From Diphasiastrum complanatum (taxonomy: Eukaryota > Streptophyta > Lycopodiopsida > Lycopodiales > Lycopodiaceae): 64,000 nucleotides of DNA. The DNA is taken from positions 4,110,279-4,174,278 of the forward strand of contig CM055102.1 in the NCBI GenBank assembly GCA_029204225.1, in the 5' to 3' direction. Positions 53,932 through 64,000 of this stretch are shown in pieces. Positions within the stretch are counted from its first letter, which is position 1. Every line of letters begins with the position of its first letter. The notes under the pieces were generated by a model. That model was not told where the DNA came from, searched no databases, and saw only the letters and a program-made list of their open reading frames with translations. The position numbers and the translations under genes were made by a program.

Positions 53932-54725
53932 TGATAAAATTTCAGCAAGCTCACACATGTGGGGAATGATCCTCAAGTGCGAATGATCTTGTTAAGCTTT
54001 GTGTTTTAGCACATAATTTGATTCTAGATTGAATATCAAGATCTAGTACAAGATTTATGGCCAAATCACAATCTAGCATGCTAAGAATCAAAGAATGATT
54101 GCTTTGAAACAAAAAAGAGAAGAAGTATAAGAATTTAATGCATTAGCATAAGCCTCTACTCGAGTTGCAGAGAGAAAAGGAGAGCAAAATTCAAGCAACA
54201 ATAGCATAGATCCAAATTGACATGGAATAGCTTCAAAGCTTGGTTCTTCATCAAAAGTTATGAGAAAGCCTACACATATTCATGGAGATTGGAATAGCTC
54301 GAGGTAGAACCATCTCCTTCCTACTTTCTTTCACATCTAAAAGTGAGAACTAGAAAACTAGTGACATTTGTCACTTTACATGCAAGTATTTCTACCTACT
54401 TTTACCAAGCGTCAGATTTTCAACTAGAATTGTACAAATCATCATGCATGTGTCCAATTCACTTTGTGCATGCCTTGCATGTCACTATGGACCACTTACA
54501 ACTATTGCATGTGATGTGCCACGAGTTTCCACAAGCCCATAATTGGCATTTCTATGTCTACATTCTATATGCATGTTGTACATGACCAACTAGTCTCAAT
54601 AAACCATGTAGCTCGAGTTTCTTCTAGGCCAAATTTGGCATTTACAATATAAAACATCACATACACACATAAATTTTTTTGCCAAAAGCCTAAAGTCAAG
54701 ATAGATGATTTTTCATTTTTTAACA
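53932..54725 (-). repeat. copia G 3' LTR (794 bp)
   Basis: Plus-strand TGATAAAATTTCAGC to TTTTTTAACA. It holds seven CATGCA/TGCATG sites in about 200 bases (54380-54580). An 80-codon open frame inside it also occurs in the other LTR and is not a gene. Confidence 0.95.
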
Positions 54726-54740
54726 CTCCTCCTAAAAATT
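54726..54740 (-). promoter_or_regulatory. Polypurine tract
   Basis: Minus strand TTTTTAGGAGGAG directly before the 3' LTR start TGTTAAAA. Confidence 0.8.
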
Positions 54741-55753
54741 AATCTATGTTGACTTGATCATGGATTTTGGAATTATTCCAAGATTGGCTCTATGCTTGAT
54801 GAAGGAAGTTTTGCTCAAAGGTTTGGTGAGCAAATCTGCAATACAAGATGATGTGATGATGTGCTCCAAGTAGATTTCCCCTCCAATAAGCTTCTCTCTC
54901 ACAAAGTGATGTGCAACTTTGATGTGTTTGCTCCTTGCATGAAACATTGGATTTTGGCAAGGGCTTGTGCTAAAATATTGTCACACATGATCAATGGTAG
55001 ATCATCGTCCTTGATAGTCTTTAGCTCCACAAGCAACCTCTTGATCCAAAGCACTTCTTTTGTTGTAGTAGTAAGTGCCTTATATTCAGCTTCACAAGAT
55101 GAGAGTGATATGGTATCTTGCTTTTTGGAACGCCAAGATATTAAATTTCCTCCAAGATATATGACATATGCGCTTGTAGATTTCCGATCTATTTTATCAC
55201 TAGCAAAATCCGAGTTAGAATAACCAACAATAGAAAGATCTTCACTTTTGTATAACAAACCATAATCATAGGTTGAAGATATATACCTAAGTACCCTTTT
55301 GGTCATTTTCCAGTGATGAATTGTAGGATTTTGCATTGCTTGGCTCAACTTATGAACACTAAAACTTACATCAGGCCTAGTTATGGTGAGCCAAATTAAG
55401 GAGCCTATAAGACTCCTAAAAAGAGTGATGTCCATGAAAGATCTTTCATGACCTTTGTTAGGGTCTTTTACAATTTGCTTTATAGGAGTATCAATACTCT
55501 TACAACATAGCATATTGAACTTTTTTAACATTGAAAGAGCAGACTTGGATTGACAAACAAAATCTTTCTCATTATGGAAGTCAATCTCTAATCCTAAGAT
55601 GTAATTAAATTTTCCAAGGTCTTGCATCTTGAATTCTCTTCCAAGTGCAATTTTGGTTTCTTCAACTAAATTGATACAACTTCCCATTAGGATAATATCA
55701 TCAACATAAATTAGAAAAATGACAATATCACTATCATAGAACTTGACATACAA
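54741..55753 (-). pseudogene. copia G RT end and RNase H
   Basis: Begins with the RT part holding the catalytic YVDDI (FLIYVDDIILMG), then GLEIDFHNEKDF, RNase H SNSDFASDKIDRKSTSAY and SLSSCEAEYKAL. After a frame change near 54935 it ends HARSKHIKVAHHFVREKL and ADLLTKPLSKTSF. The pieces are nearly continuous, with few lesions. Confidence 0.9.
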
Positions 55754-56350
55754 GGAAGGATCATAGTTACTAAGATTGAATTCTAGTGAGATAAGGAAGT
55801 GTTAAGTCGAGAATACCACGATCTTCATGCTTGCTTTAGTCCATAGAGACTTTTGAAGAGCAAGCAAACTTTGGTCTTAACCTGGATGAACCCAAGGGGT
55901 TGATCCATATAAATTTCTTCTTCTAGATATCCATTTAAAAATGCATTTGAGACATCTAGTTGAAAAACTTGCCATTTGAAAAAACAAGCAATAGAAATGA
56001 TAATTCTAATTGATACCATCTTTGCAACTGGAGAAAAAGTCCCCTCATAATCAAGTCCATAAACTTGAGCAAAACCCTTTGCACAAAGTCTTGCCTTGTA
56101 CTTGTTGATTGTGCCATCTTGATTATATTTGACTCGAAAAACCCATTTGCAACCAATAGTGTGCTTGTTGGATGGAAGATCCACAAGCTCCCATAAGTTT
56201 GTTGGTGATCAATGCGTCATATTCCTCCATGACTAGAAACCATTCTTTTGAGTTGAGTGCATTATATACATCCTTTGGCTCTTCATGTGAAGCAAAATAT
56301 GCATAATTAGTGGAGTTGAGTTACACTTTTTTTGCCTTTATCTCCATATG
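55754..56350 (-). pseudogene. copia G RT N-terminal part
   Basis: MDLPSNKHTIGCKWVFRVKY, KARLCAKGFAQVYGLDYEGT, QLDVSNAFLNGYLEEEIYM and LLFKSLYGLKQA, then a stop. The first catalytic Asp (QLDVSNAF) is kept. A degraded stretch joins it to the YVDDI part. Confidence 0.9.
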
Positions 56351-57520
56351 TAAGCCTCTTAGGCTTGGATCTTTCGTGATCTCCTTGGTGAAAAAAATTG
56401 AGGTGACTCCTCCTCAATTCTCGGCCCCCTCTCATAATATTCAAGGGTGATGATAGGAGAATTCTTTTGAGAATCTTTGATCTCGCCCTCATCAAAGATG
56501 TATTTTTTATTCTCATGAAAAATAACATCTCTACTCTCAATTGTAATTGAAGTAGAGGGAACATGAATTGTGTATGCTTTCTTGTTGGATGAGTATCCAA
56601 CCATGATCCCTTTGACAGAATTTGGATCATCTCTTTTCAAGGGTACATTAACAAAGCAAGCACATCCAAAAACTCTAAGGTGATTAATCTTAGGTCTCTT
56701 CTTAAACAAGACTTCATATGGTGATCTTTCTGCAAGTGTATTGTGAGGTAATCTATTGCACAAATAATTTGCACAATTAATTGCTTCTCCCCAATATTCA
56801 ATAGGCAAAGAAGCTTCAAATCGAATTGCTTTAGCACATTCACATAGAGATCAAATTTTTCTTTTGGCAACTCCATTTTCAGATGGAGAACAAGCACAAG
56901 AAAACTCTCTCTTGATCCCTTTAACCTCACAATAATCATAGAACTTGTTGGAGATGTATTCACCTCGTCCATCACATCTCAAAACTTTAACTTTGATAGA
57001 AAATTGTTTCTCAACATAAGCTATGAAAACTAGGTAGTCTTCAAACACCATAGCTTTTGAAGAAAGAAGGTACAACCAAGTATATCTTGTAAAATCATCA
57101 ATGAAGGTAACAAAACAAGTTGCACCACCAATACTTTTTGAGAAAGAAAAATGAGCATCCGAGTGAATTAATTCCAAAGGATGAGAAGTCTTAATAGAAG
57201 ACTTTTGATATGGCTTTCTATGTGATTTTGCAAAGCTTGATATCTTTGGAAAGTCATCTTGGTAGGCCAATAGCCTTATCATTCTTGATCATAGAAAGCA
57301 TAGATTTATAGTTAGGATGCCCCAACCTTCTATGCCATAACTCCTCCTTAGACATAAGAGCAATTTCACAAAAGTTTGCATTCTCATAAGAATTTAACTT
57401 GAAGATGCCACCATATCTAGATCCATTAGCTAGGATCTCATCACCTTTCTTAATAAAGCAAGTATTGGCATTGGATTTCACATCACAACCACAATTAAGC
57501 AACTTCTCAACACTTATCAA
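56351..57520 (-). pseudogene. copia G integrase, frameshifted
   Basis: Pre-integrase ELWHRRLGHPNYKSMLSM (HHCC start), core HSDAHFSFSKSIGGATCF, RCDGRGEYIS (the usual DNGGEY altered) and SENGVAKRKI, where the catalytic Glu position is Lys. The C-terminal part LPHNTLAERSPYEVLFKKRP to KIMVGYSS-like blocks follows in another frame. It is clearly inactive. Confidence 0.9.
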
Positions 57521-58678
57521 GTTCTTTGTAAATTTAGAAACAAAAAGAACATTGGAAAGTGATAGAACTTTAGAAGAAGCAAGTTTTTATGGAATCTTGC
57601 CAATTCCTTCAATAGAGCATTCATTATCATTTGTTGTATAAATAGATCTTTTAAGTCCTTTATAAGGTACAATAGAGTCAAAAGTCTCCTTAGAACAACA
57701 CATATGTGATGAGGCACCTCTATCGATGTACCATGCTCCATCCTTCTTGAAGGATGTTGAAAAAATCCTTGACATGAGGGATCCTTCTCCTTCACTTGCA
57801 ATAAAGTCTTCTTCTTTCTCATTGAAGAGATTTGCTTGTTTGAGTTGATTTTTCTTTTTGAAGCAATTAGAGACATAGTGTTCCTTCTTGCCACAAAAGA
57901 AACACTTGACTTTCTTATTCTTGGTCTTGGAAGTAGAAGGACGAGTTGAGTCATCCTCTTCTCCATCTTTGTCTTTGTCCTTGGATTTGTCTTTGTTGAA
58001 AGCTTGATTAAACTGGTTCTTGCTCTTCCCTTTATGCTTGTCCTTGACAAAGAGAGCTTTGTCACTCCCAATATGCTCGAGTTTGTTCACCCTTGAAAGT
58101 TTGTAACTTTGCCTTGCTTCTTCAGAGATGAGAATTCCTTGAAGAGTCTCCAAATTGGGAAACTCATCCTTTATGGCAAAGGATTGAACAAGATTATCAT
58201 AGTCTTCTTTTAAGCCATTAAGAATGACTTGTACTAGATCATCTTGTTTGATTGTGACACCAACACAAGCAAGCTCCCTATGAAGATCTTTTACTCTTAG
58301 AACATAATTTGATGCACTCTCCTCACTTCTTTGAAAAATTTGAAAAATTTGATATCTAAAAGTGACTATTCTAGAAGTGTTCTTAGGTTCATAGATAGAC
58401 TTAAGTGCATCCCAAGCTTCGTTAGCAGTGGTGCAAGATCCTATATCTCTTAGAATCTCATTAGACACATTCATTTTAATGAAGTGTAGAGCCATTCTAG
58501 CTCTCTTCTTATACTTGGGTATTTCAAGTTGTGCTTGAGGCTCCTCCTCAATGCCAAGTTCTATGTCCATAACATCCTGGAGCAAAAGAACAAACTCCAT
58601 CCTAACCTTCCATATTGAATAGTTGGAGGTACTTAGTCTTTCACTTGGTTCTAAGAGATATCCTCCTACAGGTGCCAT
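57521..58678 (-). pseudogene. copia G gag, zinc knuckle and protease start
   Basis: A 363-codon frame. DUF4219 block (STSNYSIWKVRMEFVLLLQD), UBN2 core (LVQVILNGLKEDYDNLVQSF), a Lys/Asp-rich linker, an intact knuckle (C-x2-C-x4-H-x4-C, near residue 260) and the protease site WYIDRGASSHMC, where Ser of the DSG triad is Arg. It stops soon after, and protease continues beyond the stop. The start is the first ATG after a leader of about 760 bases. Confidence 0.92.
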
Positions 58679-59427
58679 ATTGTGAAGACTTCTTGTTATT
58701 AGAAATTATATGTTTGAGCTTGTCCCAAATAGACTAGATGTTGCTACTCTCTTTCACTATAGGAATCTTCAAGGGTGTGCTACCGATTCTATGTGAAAAA
58801 CTTGCAACTGTATGTGAGATAGATCTCAAATATTCCACAAAACAAGATATTCTAGATCAATCTCTCAAATTGAATTGAAGAGTATAGACAAGTTTTGATG
58901 GCACGTGTTAGATGCTACAAAGAAAACACCATTGATTCAAAGAAGACTCAAAGTGTTCAATAACTCCAAACTATGTCTTGATCTCCAGTTTCTTGTGTTG
59001 ATTACTCAAAACAATGGATTGTGAATCAAGCTAAATTGGATCAAATCAAAAAGTGGTCACTCAGATTTTGGACCTCTCTCTACCCTCTTTAAGAGCTTAT
59101 AACTCTTGATAGACACATTAGAATAATTTGAGATCAATCGTAATGGAAAGTACTCCTTATAAGCTTTCCACTGATCAAGCTATAAGATTAATATCTTTGA
59201 ACCAATGATGAAGGAAATAAAGAGGTCTGAAAATCTCTGATTTTCACACGTGCGGAATTCCAGGATTTTGTACAATGTCAATTCTGATCTAAAAATCTTG
59301 ATTCTATCCTCTTTGATCCAAACACTTTTGAAAAAAAGGTAAAGAAAAGGGATAAACAACATTTTTGCTGGAATTGGGCTCACAAATTCTTGCACAAATA
59401 GAGATAGTAGCATGCAAAGCTCAATTT

Positions 59428-59440
59428 GGCTCTGATGCCA
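59428..59440 (-). promoter_or_regulatory. Primer binding site (one mismatch)
   Basis: Minus strand TGGCATCAGAGCC, abutting the 5' LTR. Confidence 0.88.
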
Positions 59441-60234
59441 TGATAAAATTCCAGCAAGCTCACACGTGTGGGGAATGATCCTCAAGTGTGAATGATCTTG
59501 TTAAGCTTTGTGTTTAGCACATAATTTGATTCTAGATTGAATATCAAGATCTAGTACAAGATTTTATGACCAAATCACAATCTAGCATGCTAAGAATCAA
59601 AGAATGATTGCTTTGAAAAACAAAAGAGAAGAAGTACAAGAATTTAATGCATTAGCATAAGCCTCTACTCAAGTTAGCGAGAGAAAAGGAGAGCAAAATT
59701 CAAGCAACATTTGTATAGATCCAAATTGACATGGAATAGCTTCAAAGCTTGGTTCTTCATCAAGAGTTATGAGAGAGCCTACACATATTTATGGAGATTG
59801 GAATAGCTCAAGGTAGAACCATCTCCTTCCTACTTTCTTCCGCATCTAAAAGTGAGAACTAGAAAACTAGTGACATTTGTCACTTTACATGCAAGTATTT
59901 CTATCTACTTTTACCAAGCGTCAAATTTTCAACTAGGATTGTACAGATCATCATGCATGTGTCCAATTCACTTTGTGCATGCCTTGCATGTCACTATGGA
60001 ACACTTACAACTATTGCATGTGATGTGCGACGAGTTTCCACAAGCCCATAATTGGCATTTCTATGTCTACATTCTATATGCATGTTGTACATGACCAACT
60101 AGTCTCAAGAAACCATGTAGCTCGAGTTTCTTCTAGGCCAAATTTGGCATTTACAATATGAAACATCACATACACATAGAAATTTTTTTGCCAAAAGCCT
60201 AAAGTCAAGATAGATGATTTTTAATGCTTCAACA
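59441..60234 (-). repeat. copia G 5' LTR (794 bp)
   Basis: Same length as the 3' LTR. It carries CACACGTGTG at about 59462 (mutated to CACACATGTG in the 3' copy) and the CATGCA cluster. Confidence 0.95.
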
Positions 60235-61200
60235 GGCTCAAGGAGTTGATGGCATATGCAAGATCGGGTCTGGTAGAGATCATTGTCGCTTCAAAGCTAC
60301 ATCTGAGGAGAAAGTTCTTCTCACTCAGAATGTCCAAAAAGTGATTCTGTACATAATCACATTAATCAATTCAAGACTATGTTAGAGCATATGGCGGCAA
60401 TAGGTTCAATGATTGAAGACTCTGACATTGTAATGAGCTTATTGTCTAGCCTTCCATCCTCATATGAAAACTGGGTGATGATGATTTTCACACACTCAGA
60501 TAATACATTGTCCAGAGTCATAATCATGTTGTTGCAAGAGGAGTGTTGCAGAAGGAGACAAGAAGGAATGGAGCATCCTGGTTCCTCCATCAACGACTCG
60601 CAAGAATTATTCTCAAAGAAGAACACAAGAAAGCAATAGAAGAAGAAAGCTGTCGAACAAATCGACAGAGAAACAGTCACAAAAGACCCAAAATCAACAA
60701 CCTGCTCAAAACAAGAAGAGACTATTCTGCAAGTATTGCAAAAGGACAAACCACGGAATCCAAGATTGTCAGATCTTGAAGCTCAACAATGACAAGAAAA
60801 AAACAGTCGGACAACAACCCCATACAACAAACATGAAGAAGAAGATCCAAGAAGATGACGACAATGAGCAGGAAGCCTTCATGGTGAACCATCACCATGT
60901 CGAACAATCGGAGGAATGGTTCCTTGATTTTGGAGCAACACAACACATGACAAGCCATAAATAATGGTTTATCGACTATTCGGCCTATAGCACCAAGAAG
61001 TTTGCAGACAACAGCTCACATAGAATTGAAGGTCAAGGTACTATTAGACTAAATTTTCAGAATAGACTGTCAAAACTAATATCAAATGTATTCTATGTCC
61101 CGAACGACAAGTCTGTTGTTGGCGGTCAGTCAAATTACAAATTTAGGAGATAAGGTAGAGTTTCAGACAGATTCCTGTCAAAGTATCTTTTGTCTTTCCA
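60235..61200 (+). pseudogene. copia gag-protease relic (same family as 0.74-2.8 kb)
   Basis: Gag part: MLEHMAAIGSMIEDSDIVMS, LLSSLPSSYENW. Knuckle near 60722-60775: FCKYCKRTNHGIQDC, an intact C-x2-C-x4-H-x4-C. Protease: EWFLDFGATQHMTSHK, with Phe in place of the active-site Ser, then NSSHRIEGQGTIRLNF. Similarity stops near 61200. The copia G element lies just to its left, with one copy of its target duplication (GGCTC) at 60235. Confidence 0.82.
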
Positions 61201-61554
61201 TGTTTACAATAAAGGTATTTGCATCTATTAATAGTTAATAAAACCTAAATCCAATAGAGTTATACTCTTTGTTATGATATAATTTCAAAACTAAGCATAG
61301 TATTCTCAGTCAAATTCACAACATAAATGAGATTCATGTATTTTTGAAGTTAAAAATTTTCATGATAATTTCTAAGATATGCTATTAACAAGGTCAAACA
61401 TAAATATTTGGTAACAAAATTATCAAGTTCATTTTAAAAAATGGACTATGCAAAAATGTAAGGCTAGTTGATACTAAGTTACATGCTAAATAATCAACAA
61501 CTTGTTCAAGCAACAATGTGCAAAAGGCAAAAATTCTCTAATAGTAAAACACAT
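61201..61554. other. AT-rich unassigned DNA
   Basis: No coding similarity. It could be decayed Ty3 pol, given the integrase fragment beside it. Confidence 0.3.
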
Positions 61555-61945
61555 GCAAATTGAGCTACTATCAATGTAACATGAACATGAATGCAATGAA
61601 CTTGATTAGAAAATCTGTCAACCACAACCAAGTAAGCGCCATGTCCCTACCTTGTATGAGATAAGGCCCATAGCCTAAATTTGTGGAAATAGTTGTCCAC
61701 TAAAAATGAGGAACATGCCAATATTACGGGAGTCCTTATGGTTTTGGCACAAAAAGTGCATAATGGGTCATCTATAATAGATTTTTTTTCATACAAGGCC
61801 AATAAAAGTGGGTATTGAGATGATTGTAGAATTGATAAAATTATGACTAGCCATTGATAAGGGAAGAACGGGCATGATACAATATTGGGCTTGTTTTGGG
61901 CAAGTCTCAAATGCACAAGGTTTCTTAATGATAAGTTCATTTTTC
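61555..61945 (-). pseudogene. Ty3-type integrase fragment
   Basis: The minus strand reads GAYLVVVDRFSNQVHCIHVH, which matches the Ty3 integrase core (the AILVVVDRFSK block), preceded in another frame by DDPLCTFCAKTIRTPVIL, a possible remnant of the HHCC finger Cys pair. The link rests mainly on the VVVDRFS block. Confidence 0.55.
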
Positions 61946-62516
61946 AACCAAAGAGTAATCTTGATGTGATGAGTAATATATGTTTAAACCCTAAACCCTA
62001 AACCGTGAGGGACACAGATTTATGTTTTTTTGATGTGATTTATCAACACAAGGTTTTTATGTGCTGAAAAGTTTGTATACACTCAAGCTTCATATTTTTT
62101 TTTGTATATATTCAAGTTTCATATTGTTTTTAGCTTCTAAAATTGACAATCTCCACTACTGAGCGAGCTATGCTCCCCATGTGGATGATTTAATCTCCCT
62201 CATTGGATGAAAAATTTCCTTTGTGGATGAGCTTTGCTCCCATGGGAAGAGAAGTCTCCCTATATGGATGAGCACCAAGATTGTCAATTATTTTGCATAT
62301 AGTTTCTCGTTGATTCAATAGGATTGATAATAATAAGTTCTCCAAATTGTGTGTGAGTCATCAATTTCGAATCTTAGCTTCAATCTATTGTAGTTTAATC
62401 ATTTGTTGATCAAGGTTCATCAAGATCTACATGTAAGCAAGAGAGCTAGTCTTTCAATGTTCTAAATCATAGTGATTTTGATTTCACTACATTTGTTGAG
62501 AGGAGTGTGAGTGCTT
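61946..62516. other. Unassigned DNA with a short telomere-like sequence
   Basis: AAACCCTAAACCCTAAACC at 61985-62003 is two and a half units of the plant telomere repeat. GGATGAGC/TTTGCTCCC words recur at 62150-62270. The right end is probably the 5' LTR of the copia that follows. Confidence 0.4.
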
Positions 62517-64000
62517 AGTGCATTAGAACAGGTTCAAAGAGAAGGAGTAATCCTTATGCATGATGGCTATTACAAGTGATAAATGGTGGAAAGTAATGAT
62601 AGGTCCAAATCAACTAACTATTCAACTTGGAAAGTAAGGATGGAGTCCCTACTTGAGTCTAATGAGTTAATGGATATTGTTGCAAGTGTGGAAGAGAGGC
62701 CTATGGTGCTTCAAGACCAAGTGAGGTATGATAAGAGGGCCAAGAAGGCACTCCACATCATAAGAATGAATGTGACAAATGAATTTCTCAAGGAAGTTGA
62801 AAAAACTCATCTCTAAGTCCATTTAGGACTACTTGAACAAGTTCAGTGTTCTTAAGAGCATCAACAATACCAGCTAACTCTTGATGAAGATTCTTACCTC
62901 TCATGACATATGATGAAGCACTCTCATCTACTCTCTGATGACTTAGAAATATTTGCTTTCTAAGTGTAAGCAATCTAGAAGTATTCTTGATTTCATAGAT
63001 TGTTTTTAGAGTATCCCAAGCCTCCTGTGCAGTAGTGCATGTACTTATCTCTCTTAACACTTCATTGGTTACATTCATTTTTATGAAATGAAGGGCAATT
63101 CTGGTTCTTTTGTGAAATGCTGCAACTTCATTAGGTGCAGCAGGTTCTTCTTCAGCTCCACTCACAATATCCATTACATCTTGTAGAATCAATAGTGATT
63201 CCATTATGATCTTCCACATTGCATAATTGGAAGTTGTTAATCTCTCACTGTGCTCCAAGAAATGTGAACCATATGAAGACATCTTCTCTTTGAGAAATTC
63301 TAGCACCCTAAAGGATCTTATTGAGGTGTTGTGATTGCACAAGATTGATCAAAGAACAGTATACCTGAAAAATCTATGGCAAGAGCACAATGGCATACAT
63401 CTAATGAAAAAATCTAACTTCTCACTATGAGAATTGAATGTCAGAAATAATTCTAAGTGCTCAGTATGGGAAAAACAGCCTGCTCTCTAGTAGAGAGAGA
63501 AAATCAATGAAAGAGAACTCGGGTAGAGAGATAATGAGTCCAAATTACCAAAATCTCATTATTCACATTATGGCAAAACATGCCAAGCTTTCTCTACATG
63601 AGAGAGACTCGAATTCCTACAGTGGAGTTGCATGGAAAGTCTGAACTAATTCACCTACCAGAGATTCACATGTGTAACTGCATACATGGATGTTGCATGT
63701 ACTGCATGTCAACTCATAAAATTGCCTAGACATGTGTAGATCACAGAAACCACTTTGCATGTTGCATGCACTGACTGCATGTGGCTTCCATGCATACAGT
63801 ATGACATTGCATGCTATCTAAACTTCTGCATGTCATCAAAATCGAATTGGAAAAGGACTTGTTTATGAAGCATAGGACATCACTTGGAGTGTTATCAAAG
63901 TCCATGGTAAAACTCATTGAAGAGGGAGTGTGAAAGATTCAACTAGTTTGATCATATTTGCTATATTTCCATATTTGGCATATTGAGGCCAACTTTGTTT
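62517..64000 (+). mobile_element. copia element (family J), interrupted, running off the window
   Basis: A primer-like TGCATTAGAACAGG (62519) precedes a gag start (62583-62800: STNYSTWKVRMESLLESNEL and KRAKKALHIIRMNVTNE). After an inverted family X fragment (62803-63838), the C-terminal RNase H tail follows (KHRTSLGVLSKSMVKLIEEG, 63868-63928), then a polypurine tract and the start of an LTR (TGTGAAAG, 63929) that continues beyond the window. The middle of the element is absent. Confidence 0.7.
62803..63838 (-). mobile_element. Inverted copia X fragment (LTR and gag, leader deleted)
   Basis: LTR from 63838 (TGATGACATGCAG on the minus strand) to about 63308, joined directly to the bases before the gag start at 63282. 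Gag reads SHFLEHSERLTTSNYAMWKI to LVQVVLNGLRDE and is cut off at 62803. Compared with 49263-51080, primer site and about 750 bases of leader are missing, and no GT-AG intron fits the joint. Confidence 0.85.

Larger units (their letters stand above)
53932..60234 (-). mobile_element. Complete Ty1/copia element (family G) with target duplication
   Basis: A 6303-bp minus-strand element with two 794-bp LTRs and the 5-bp duplication GGCTC (53927-53931 and 60235-60239). It has primer site, gag, protease, integrase, RT, RNase H and polypurine tract in the usual copia order. The LTRs differ at roughly thirty positions by eye (about 4%), so it is much older than the Ty3 element at 9.2 kb. Several stops and frame changes, plus changed catalytic residues, inactivate it. 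It lies beside the relic at 60.2-61.2 kb. Confidence 0.95.

Noticed and set aside
54343-54585. 80-codon ORF also present at 59852-60094
   Set aside because: It lies inside both LTRs of copia G and its duplication is explained by the LTR pair.

Overview
The window is plant nuclear DNA, dense in transposable elements, with one recognisable host gene. Plant origin is shown by LTR retrotransposons of both superfamilies (Ty1/copia and Ty3 chromovirus) primed by initiator-Met tRNA (TGGTATCAGAGC), a BED/DUF659 hAT transposase gene, and a plant-type GDP-fucose O-fucosyltransferase-like gene. The LINE zinc-finger type and the giant intron fit a fern, gymnosperm or other large-genome plant, but the species cannot be fixed from this sequence.

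Host gene: three exons on the + strand (5509-5597, 46519-46737, 47030-47771) join in phase to encode the last 349 residues of the transferase. The first two exons are separated by an intron of about 40.9 kb (5598-46518), so most of the window is intron. Exons for the N-terminus are not visible and must lie left of the window.

Layout: 0.2-0.7 kb microsatellites and a palindromic GTTTCGAA cluster; 0.74-2.8 kb copia 5' fragment (-); 3.3-6.95 kb LTR-like inverted copies and a leader-type repeat region; 8.8-9.2 kb GGTACC palindromes and 86-bp tandem repeats; 9189-15600 a very young, nearly intact Ty3 chromovirus (5-bp target duplication, one difference between LTRs); 15.8-17.5 kb a broken coiled-coil ORF and an AT-hook ORF; 17.5-20.6 kb an internally deleted copia; 20.6-26 kb LINE pieces with (CT)n tails; 26-32.2 kb a decayed Ty3 (-); 32.2-33.7 kb a LINE piece and a copia 3' end (-); 33931-38580 a non-autonomous LTR element with intact target duplication; 39-43 kb a broken hAT gene; 43.3-45.3 kb an unidentified zinc-binding fragment and a Ty3 gag-protease relic; 46.5-47.8 kb the last exons of the host gene; 49.3-64 kb a nest of copia elements, including a complete one (53932-60234, target duplication GGCTC).

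The most unusual observation is a short GC-rich motif (consensus near CCAGCGCCCTACTACC) that recurs every 68-103 bp in the untranslated leader between primer site and gag of several unrelated LTR retrotransposons, both Ty1 and Ty3 types. In the young Ty3 element the last spacings are exactly 92 bp. Other notable signals are clustered CATGCA (RY) and ACACGTG (G-box/ABRE) sites in two copia LTR families, LINEs that end in (CT)n instead of poly(A), and GC palindrome clusters upstream of transposon-like genes.
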